Made by a program: the position numbers and the translations under genes. Below the pieces are notes generated by a model. That model was not told where the DNA came from. It saw only the letters and a program-made list of their open reading frames with translations, and ran no database searches. Positions 1 through 4,530 of a stretch of DNA of 5,898 bases are shown here, one piece after another (the stretch's first letter is position 1; every line of letters begins with the position of its first letter). The DNA comes from Bacteroidia bacterium. Its GTDB lineage: Bacteria; Bacteroidota; Bacteroidia; Bacteroidales; CAJPTX01. The stretch is from contig CAJPTV010000121.1 of NCBI GenBank assembly GCA_905373665.1, forward strand, positions 1-5,898, given 5' to 3'.

Positions 1-1
1 C

Positions 2-367
2 TACTCGACCTGCAACTTCGTTTCAACCCACGTGCCCGCAAAGGATAACACCAAGAAGTCGCTCAACTACGAGCTTCTCTCCAAGATGCCTAAGGGCGGC
101 ATCCTAGTGAACACGGCACGTAAGGAGATTATCGACGAGGACGGCTTGCTCCGCCTCTTGGCTGAGCGCGAAGACTTCCGCTACATCTCTGACATCGAGC
201 CCGATAAGAAGGACGAGTTCCTCAAGTTTGGCGACCGCGTGCTCTTTACCGCAAAGAAGATGGGGGCACAAACCGCCGAAGCGAATATCAATGCTGGGAT
301 TGCTGCCGCAGAACAGATCGTTCGTTTCATTAAGAACGGCGACCGCAGTTTCCAAGTGAACAAGTAA
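2..367 (+). CDS. serA: D-3-phosphoglycerate dehydrogenase, C-terminal part (5' end outside window)
   Basis: This enzyme oxidises 3-phosphoglycerate to 3-phosphohydroxypyruvate with NAD+, the first step of serine synthesis in the cytosol. The window holds the last 121 codons. The frame is open from base 2, so the GTG at 32 is internal and not the start. Seen: the end of the NAD-binding domain with STHVPA, GGILVNTAR (catalytic Arg at 119-121), SDIEP (catalytic Glu at 197-199) and then KKMGAQTAEAN. In the last motif the usual catalytic His of TPHIG is replaced by Lys (257-259). The protein ends at FQVNK, so there is no C-terminal ACT domain. This matches the short Bacteroidota form of about 300 residues and the Lys-type enzymes described as type IIIK. 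The stop is 14 bases before the DUF1015 gene, which suggests one transcript. serC would be expected just upstream, but this cannot be seen. Confidence 0.93.
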   Translation, partial: YSTCNFVSTHVPAKDNTKKSLNYELLSKMPKGGILVNTARKEIIDEDGLLRLLAEREDFRYISDIEPDKKDEFLKFGDRVLFTAKKMGAQTAEANINAGIAAAEQIVRFIKNGDRSFQVNK

Positions 368-381
368 AAACACGCCCTAAG

Positions 382-1626
382 ATGGTAAAGATTAAGCCCT
401 TTAAGGGCATTCGTCCGCCCAAGGAATTTGCTAAAGAGGTGGCTTCGCGCCCCTACGACGTATTGAACTCGGAGGAGGCTAAGGCAGAGGCGGGAGAAAA
501 GTCGCTCCTGCATATCATAAAGCCCGAAATAGACTTCACTCCTATCATTGACGAGCACTCGCAGCAAGCCTACGAGAAAGCGGTTGAAAACTTCAAAAAG
601 TGGCAAGCGAACGGCTGGTTGAAGAAAGACCCCGAAGAGCATTACTACATCTATGCGCAAACCATGGATGGGCGTACGCAGTACGGGCTCGTCGCCTGCT
701 GCCACTTCGAAGACTACGTTTCGGGCAAGATTAAGAAGCACGAGCTCACGCGCACCGAGAAGGAGCAGGATCGTATGATTCACGTCCGCAACCAGAATGC
801 GAACATCGAGCCCGTATTCTTTGCCTACCCTGCGGTGGCGGAAATTGACCAGATTGTCAAGGACATTGTGACTAAGCAAGCCCCCGAGTACGACTTCGTT
901 GCTGAGGACGGCTTCGGGCATACCTTCTGGGTAATCAATTGTCCAGACACGAACAAGCGTATTACCGAGCTCTTTGCACAGATCCCTGCCCTCTACGTAG
1001 CCGATGGACACCACCGTACGGCGGCAGCCGCCCTCGTCGGACAGGAGAAGAAGGGGCAGAACCCCAAGCATACGGGCAATGAGGAGTATAACTATTTCCT
1101 TGCCGTAATCTTCCCTGACGAGCAGCTCAAGATCATTGACTACAACCGCGTAGTGAAGGACTTGAATGGGCTCTCTTCGGCAGACCTGTTAAAGAAGCTC
1201 GAAGAGGCATTCGTGGTAGAGAAGAAGGGGGCAGAGATCTACACCCCGTCGCAGCTCCACAACTTCAGTATGTACCTCGATGGGACGTGGTATTCGCTTA
1301 CGGCGAAGCCCGGTACTTACAACGATGCTGACCCGATTGGGGTGTTAGACGTTACCATCCTATCGAACTTGGTGCTGGACAAGATCCTCGATATTAAGGA
1401 TCTTCGTACCTCCAAGCGTATTGACTTCGTGGGTGGTATTCGTGGTTTGGGTGAACTCAAGCGTCGTGTCGATAGTGGGGAGATGAAGGTTGCTTTTGCC
1501 CTTTATCCTGTTTCGATGAAGCAGCTCATTGACATTGCCGACACGGGGAACATCATGCCGCCCAAAACGACATGGTTTGAGCCTAAGCTCCGCAGCGGGT
1601 TGGTAATTCATAGCCTAGAAGACTAG
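382..1626 (+). CDS. DUF1015 family protein, serA-linked, function unknown
   Basis: A complete 414-residue protein of the DUF1015 (COG4198) family. Seen: the N-terminal motif IKPFKGIRPP with ASRPYDVLN (residues about 4-29), a central ADGHHRTAAAA motif (207-217), and the C-terminal MPPKTTWFEPKLRSGL (392-407), which is typical of the family. There is no signal peptide or membrane segment, so it should be cytosolic. The biochemical role of the family is not established as far as I know. Its position 14 bases after serA, an arrangement I recall from many Bacteroidota, points to serine or 3-phosphoglycerate metabolism. The GHHR motif resembles the DGHHR signature of ParB/sulfiredoxin-fold free serine kinases, but that link is inference. 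The ATG at 382 is chosen because conserved sequence starts immediately. There is no clear Shine-Dalgarno sequence before it, as is common in this phylum. A bidirectional terminator follows the stop by about 30 bases. Confidence 0.92.
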   Translation: MVKIKPFKGIRPPKEFAKEVASRPYDVLNSEEAKAEAGEKSLLHIIKPEIDFTPIIDEHSQQAYEKAVENFKKWQANGWLKKDPEEHYYIYAQTMDGRTQYGLVACCHFEDYVSGKIKKHELTRTEKEQDRMIHVRNQNANIEPVFFAYPAVAEIDQIVKDIVTKQAPEYDFVAEDGFGHTFWVINCPDTNKRITELFAQIPALYVADGHHRTAAAALVGQEKKGQNPKHTGNEEYNYFLAVIFPDEQLKIIDYNRVVKDLNGLSSADLLKKLEEAFVVEKKGAEIYTPSQLHNFSMYLDGTWYSLTAKPGTYNDADPIGVLDVTILSNLVLDKILDIKDLRTSKRIDFVGGIRGLGELKRRVDSGEMKVAFALYPVSMKQLIDIADTGNIMPPKTTWFEPKLRSGLVIHSLED

Positions 1627-1656
1627 GCGCGGGCACACTACTAAGTGCTTAAAGAA

Positions 1657-1692
1657 AAAAGGCGCAGGGGAGTCATCTCCTCTGCGCCTTTT
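1657..1692. terminator. Bidirectional rho-independent terminator
   Basis: A 16-bp stem (1657-1672 with 1677-1692, one G-T wobble) closes a 4-base TCAT loop. The stem is GC-rich inside (GGCGCAGGGGAG) and flanked by A-rich sequence on the left and T-rich sequence on the right. Each strand therefore reads a hairpin followed by a T tract: TTTTCTTT on plus, TTTTTTCTTT on minus. It lies between the converging DUF1015 and der genes and probably ends both transcripts. For der it lies about 210 bases past the stop, so the der message would carry the repeat-rich patch in its 3' end. Confidence 0.9.
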
Positions 1693-1765
1693 CTTTGCGG
1701 TGTGTTAAAAGGGGGGCGTTACCTCTTCTCACCCCCTACCTGTTCACTTAAACCAATGTCTCATA

Positions 1766-1791
1766 GTCTTTTGTAGGGGGGGACAAAAGAC
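1766..1791. repeat. Perfect 9-bp inverted repeat with a G7 loop
   Basis: GTCTTTTGT (1766-1774) is exactly complementary to ACAAAAGAC (1783-1791), leaving an 8-base loop made of A followed by seven G. Neither side has the T tract expected of an intrinsic terminator. GTAGGGGG within it (1773-1780) is also the exact inverse of CCCCCTAC at 1732-1739, so a competing longer-range pairing is possible. It lies in the der 3' region. The function is unknown; it may be the edge of a small repeat element. Confidence 0.6.
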
Positions 1792-1803
1792 AACACCTCT
1801 TTT

Positions 1804-1890
1804 CGCATCGATTCATTATGCGCCTTACGGCGCAGGGCGTAGCATGCTGCGCCCCTACGGACCCCAGAGCCCTGCGGCGCGAGGCGCGCC
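1804..1890. repeat. Cluster of GC-rich inverted repeats, possible dispersed repeat or MITE remnant
   Basis: Several short inverted repeats are packed end to end just past the der stop. They are CGCAT/ATGCG (1804-1808 with 1818-1822), TGCGCC-TTAC-GGCGCA (1819-1834), a 20-base near-palindrome centred on AGCATGCT (1835-1854, one G-T wobble), and GGCGCG-AGG-CGCGCC (1876-1890). An alternative 7-bp pairing, GGCGCAG with CTGCGCC (1829-1835 with 1847-1853), excludes two of these. The GCCCCTACGG edge next to a GCGTAGCATGCTGCG core resembles the GTAGGGGCG-type palindromic repeats scattered through many bacterial genomes. Copy number cannot be judged from one window. No coding potential is seen here. 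Confidence 0.55.
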
Positions 1891-1902
1891 CTTAGGACCG
1901 CC

Positions 1903-3207
1903 CTACTTTTGCCGTATAAATACCTGCACGGGGACGCCCTCGAAGTCAAAGAACTCACGGAGCTTGTTCTCTAGGAAACGCTTGTAGGGCGCACGTATAT
2001 ACTGCGGCAGGTTCGCAAAGAAAGCAAAGGAGGGCGAGGGCGTCGGCAACTGCGTTACATACTTGATCTTGATGTACTTCCCCTTGTAAGCTGGCGGAGG
2101 CGTCTGCTCTATGACCGTGAGTAGCTTCTCGTTCAGTTGACTGGTCGGGATGCGCTTCGTACGGTTCTGGTAAACATGCATTGCCCCCTCGAGCATCTTG
2201 AGGATGCGCTGCTTGGTCACCGCCGACGTGAAGAAGATCGGCACGTCGTTAAAGGGTGCTATCGTGTCGCGTATCTGTTGGGCAAAGAGCTCGGTCGTGT
2301 GGGTGTCTTTCTCCACCAAGTCCCACTTGTTCACCACTATGACGACCCCCTTCTTGTTCTTGACGATGGTGTCTAAGATGGTCTGGTCTTGCCCTTCAAA
2401 ACCGCGCGTGGCGTCAATGACGAGTAGACAGACATCAGACTCCTCGATGGCACGGATGGCACGAATCACCGAGTAGTACTCTAGGTCTTCGTCCACTTTG
2501 CCGCGCTTACGTAGCCCCGCCGTGTCGACGAGTAGGAAGTCGAGTCCGAACTGGTTAAAGTGCGTGTCGATACTGTCGCGCGTCGTCCCCGCGATGGGCG
2601 TTACGATATTGCGTTCTTCGCCTACTAAAGCATTAACAATGGAGGATTTACCCACATTCGGGCGTCCGACAATGGTAAACTTCGGTAACCCCTCCTGATT
2701 TGCCTCCTCGCGTTCGGGGAGCATCTTTACCAGCGCATCAAGGATCTCACCCGTACCGCTCCCATTGATGGCCGATACCTGGTAAGGGTCGCCCAGCCCC
2801 AGCTTGTAGAACTCGTAGGCGTCCGCTACCCGTAGATGGTTGTCTACCTTGTTTACCACCAACAGTGTGGGCTTTTGCGACTGTCGCAAGAGCTGCGCCA
2901 CGGCTAAGTCAAGGTCGGTAATGCCCGTAATGACGTCCACGACAAAGAAGATGAGGTCTGCCTCGGCGATGGCTATCTCTGCCTGCCGACGTATCTGCGC
3001 CTCAAAGATGTCGTCTGACCCATGCACATACCCCCCCGTGTCGATGACCGAGAACTCTCGACCGTTCCACTCGGACTTGCCATAGATGCGGTCGCGCGTC
3101 ACGCCCGCCTGCTCGTCGACAATGGCTGCGCGTGCCCCTACTAATCGGTTAAATAACGTGGACTTGCCCACATTCGGGCGTCCGACGATGGCTACTATTC
3201 CTGACAT
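1903..3207 (-). CDS. der: Ribosome biogenesis GTPase Der (EngA)
   Basis: Der is an essential tandem GTPase that binds the 50S precursor and is needed for late large-subunit assembly. The 434-residue length is normal. Domain 1 has G1 GRPNVGKS (residues 9-16), GVTRDR (35-40), G3 DTGG (56-59), G4 NKVD (119-122) and the SA of G5 (145-146). Domain 2 has G1 GRPNVGKS (181-188), TTRDS (208-212), G3 DTAG (228-231), G4 NKWD (293-296) and TSA (327-329). A KH-like domain fills about 352-434 and ends FIRQK. All nucleotide-binding residues are present, so it should be functional. The start is fixed because the first G domain begins at residue 4. The gene lies 26 bases downstream of era on the same strand with no terminator between them, so the two are very likely co-transcribed. 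Confidence 0.98.
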   Translation of the reverse strand: MSGIVAIVGRPNVGKSTLFNRLVGARAAIVDEQAGVTRDRIYGKSEWNGREFSVIDTGGYVHGSDDIFEAQIRRQAEIAIAEADLIFFVVDVITGITDLDLAVAQLLRQSQKPTLLVVNKVDNHLRVADAYEFYKLGLGDPYQVSAINGSGTGEILDALVKMLPEREEANQEGLPKFTIVGRPNVGKSSIVNALVGEERNIVTPIAGTTRDSIDTHFNQFGLDFLLVDTAGLRKRGKVDEDLEYYSVIRAIRAIEESDVCLLVIDATRGFEGQDQTILDTIVKNKKGVVIVVNKWDLVEKDTHTTELFAQQIRDTIAPFNDVPIFFTSAVTKQRILKMLEGAMHVYQNRTKRIPTSQLNEKLLTVIEQTPPPAYKGKYIKIKYVTQLPTPSPSFAFFANLPQYIRAPYKRFLENKLREFFDFEGVPVQVFIRQK

Positions 3208-3216
3208 CCTCTCTTC
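3208..3216 (-). promoter_or_regulatory. Purine-rich ribosome binding site of der
   Basis: On the minus strand GAAGAGAGG runs directly into the der ATG. It is purine-rich and Shine-Dalgarno-like but closer to the start codon than the classical 5-9 base spacing. Together with the short gap from the era stop, it fits translation of der from the era transcript. Confidence 0.4.
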
Positions 3217-3233
3217 TTTTCCCCTCGAAAAAA

Positions 3234-4124
3234 CTACTCTATATACCCAAATTCGCGCAGCGCCTCGGCGTCATCGCGCCAGTTGGCATTGACCTGCACG
3301 TAGAGCCGCAAATATACCCGCTTGGCGAGAAAGCGCTCTATGTCGCGCCGTGCGGCAGTTCCAATCCGTTTTAGCATCGTGCCGCCGCGCCCGATCAATA
3401 TCCCTTTTTGCGAATCGCGCGCTACGTAAATGACTGCTTCTATCTTGTCTAACCCTTCCGCTTCTTGGTATGCCGTCACGGCAACCTCCACCGAGTAGGG
3501 GACTTCCTCTTCGCAAAACTGCAAGATTTTAGCACGAATAATCTCCGTAACGAAGAAGCGCACCGGACGATCTGTCAGCGTATCGGGCGGGAAGTACTTT
3601 TCCCCCTCGGGCAAAAGCTCTAAGATCCACGGCAGTATCTGCTCCAAACCAAAGTTGTGAAGTGCCGACACGGGCAATACCTTCGCCTCTGGCCACCGTT
3701 CGCGCCACTGGGTGACAAGCGCCTCGAGCTCTGTTTGCTGCGAAAGGTCAACTTTGTTAATGAGGACAAGCTTGGGGATCGCGAGCCCCCCGATCGTCTC
3801 TAACACGGCTGCGTTCTTGTCCACTTTCTCCACCACGTCGGTGATGTAAAGGAGCAGGTCGGAGTCCTCAAAGGTCTGCTTTACGGCTGCGAGCATCGCC
3901 TCCTGTAGGGCATAGTGGGGCGACAGGATACCTGGGGTGTCCGAATAGACGATCTGATACTCAGGCGTATCCACAATCCCCAGTATCCTGTGGCGGGTGG
4001 TTTGTGCCTTGTTCGTGACGATGGATAGGCGTTCGCCTACCAAAGCGTTCATGAGGGTCGACTTCCCTACGTTCGGATTCCCGACGATGCTCACAAACCC
4101 CGACTTGTGTCCTGCTTTACTCAT
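3234..4124 (-). CDS. era: GTPase Era, 16S rRNA-binding
   Basis: Era is an essential GTPase that binds the 3' end of 16S rRNA and assists 30S subunit maturation. The 296-residue length is typical. Seen: G1 GNPNVGKS (residues 15-22), the G2 region QTTRHRI (41-47), G3 DTPG (62-65), G4 NKVD (123-126), the G5 segment VSAL (152-155), then a C-terminal KH domain with the GILIGRGG loop (241-248) and the conserved WRDD (282-285). The start at 4124 gives the short N-terminal lead (MSKAGHKSGFVSIVG) usual in Bacteroidota. The next in-frame Met (residue 25) lies inside the G domain, after the P-loop. It is the first gene of the era-der pair and has its own promoter just upstream. The fabH/rpmF genes that precede era in many Bacteroidota are absent here; the neighbour is a divergent chemoreceptor gene. 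Confidence 0.98.
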   Translation of the reverse strand: MSKAGHKSGFVSIVGNPNVGKSTLMNALVGERLSIVTNKAQTTRHRILGIVDTPEYQIVYSDTPGILSPHYALQEAMLAAVKQTFEDSDLLLYITDVVEKVDKNAAVLETIGGLAIPKLVLINKVDLSQQTELEALVTQWRERWPEAKVLPVSALHNFGLEQILPWILELLPEGEKYFPPDTLTDRPVRFFVTEIIRAKILQFCEEEVPYSVEVAVTAYQEAEGLDKIEAVIYVARDSQKGILIGRGGTMLKRIGTAARRDIERFLAKRVYLRLYVQVNANWRDDAEALREFGYIE

Positions 4125-4146
4125 GAGTCTATTCCCGTGTTAGACA

Positions 4147-4154
4147 CAAAGATA
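4147..4154 (-). promoter_or_regulatory. Bacteroidota -7 promoter box for era-der
   Basis: The minus strand reads TATCTTTG, an exact match to the TAnnTTTG -7 element of the primary Bacteroidota sigma factor. It lies 22 bases before the era ATG, so transcription would start near 4140 and leave a leader of about 15 bases. No clear TTG/TTTG -33 element is seen at the expected distance, which is common because that element is weakly conserved. Confidence 0.65.
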
Positions 4155-4200
4155 GCGCCTTTTTTGTAACGAATGTGGGGCGTTAGCAGGAGAGTGTGAT

Positions 4201-4440
4201 TCTCGTTTACATACAGCGTACCAAGATGTTCTTAATCACGCCGCTATTTATGTTAACCTCTCTAAAAAAAAACAAGCGTTCTATAAATATAAAGATGTCG
4301 TAATATATATTCCGAAAAACTATATACTTTGCGTCGTAGTTTACTTTGTATGCTAAGATGGTTAACATCTTCTTATATAAGTAAATAGCTTCTCTTTGTT
4401 TACTGCTATACATGAGAATCCGCTCGTGTTTTGGTGGCTT
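4201..4440. other. AT-rich divergent intergenic core, no convincing gene
   Basis: The 406-base gap between era and the chemoreceptor gene has an AT-rich centre; the lines from 4261 to 4380 are only about 25% G+C by count. It holds short palindromes: AATATATATT (4302-4311), AAGATG-GTTAA-CATCTT (4355-4371) and CTTATATAAG (4372-4381). A 68-codon minus-strand frame at 4207-4413 is rich in Ile, Tyr, Phe and Lys, lacks a clear ribosome site and looks like a chance reading of AT-rich DNA. The best -7-like sequences toward the chemoreceptor, TTACTTTG (4341-4348) and TCTCTTTG (4391-4398), each miss one conserved base, so no promoter is assigned. The region probably holds the regulatory sequence of the chemoreceptor gene. 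Confidence 0.5.
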
Positions 4441-4463
4441 TTCTTCTTTTTCGCGTCTCTTTC

Positions 4464-4479
4464 GCGATTTTGGAATCGC
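4464..4479. repeat. Perfect 6-bp hairpin upstream of the chemoreceptor gene
   Basis: GCGATT (4464-4469) is exactly complementary to AATCGC (4474-4479) around a TTGG loop. There is no T tract on either strand, so it is not a terminator. It lies 51 bases before the ATG at 4531, a place where an operator or a leader structure could act. It may also be chance. Confidence 0.35.
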
Positions 4480-4515
4480 ACAGACACTTAATAACGCACG
4501 AACTAATTAACACAT

Positions 4516-4525
4516 AAAAAGAGAG
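4516..4525 (+). promoter_or_regulatory. Putative ribosome binding site of the chemoreceptor gene
   Basis: The purine run AAAAAGAGAG ends 5 bases before the ATG at 4531 and is the only such run nearby. This spacing favours 4531 over the in-frame ATG at 4540, which would be 14 bases away. Confidence 0.4.
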
Positions 4526-4530
4526 TCTGA

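Noticed and set aside
181..1071. A 296-codon open frame on the minus strand
   Set aside because: It runs antisense across the end of serA and much of the DUF1015 gene, both of which are recognisable families. Its product has no recognisable motif; it is a codon-bias shadow.
1360..1611. An 83-codon minus-strand frame
   Set aside because: It lies antisense inside the 3' part of the DUF1015 gene, covering the conserved C-terminal motif, and has no features of its own.
1710..1737. A 6-bp AGGGGG/CCCCCT inverted repeat as a second terminator
   Set aside because: The 16-base loop and the lack of a T tract make it unconvincing; it is more easily explained by the G/C-run motif found throughout this patch.
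1761..1958. A 65-codon minus-strand frame over the der 3' end and the repeat patch
   Set aside because: It overlaps the end of der in another frame and its sequence comes mostly from the inverted repeats; no protein family is recognisable.
2137..3292. Several plus-strand frames of 66-92 codons
   Set aside because: All are antisense to der and the era end, whose GTPase motifs are unambiguous; the frames are GC-skew shadows.
3271..3516. An 81-codon minus-strand frame
   Set aside because: It is the era KH-domain region read in another frame on the same strand.
4341..4348. TTACTTTG as the chemoreceptor promoter -7 box
   Set aside because: It lacks the second conserved base of TAnnTTTG, has no spaced -33 element, and would give a leader of about 175 bases; not strong enough to annotate.
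4207..4413. A 68-codon minus-strand frame in the era-chemoreceptor gap
   Set aside because: It is dominated by Ile, Tyr, Phe and Lys as expected from translating AT-rich DNA, has no clear ribosome site, and shows no recognisable motif. It could still be a degenerate gene remnant but there is no support.
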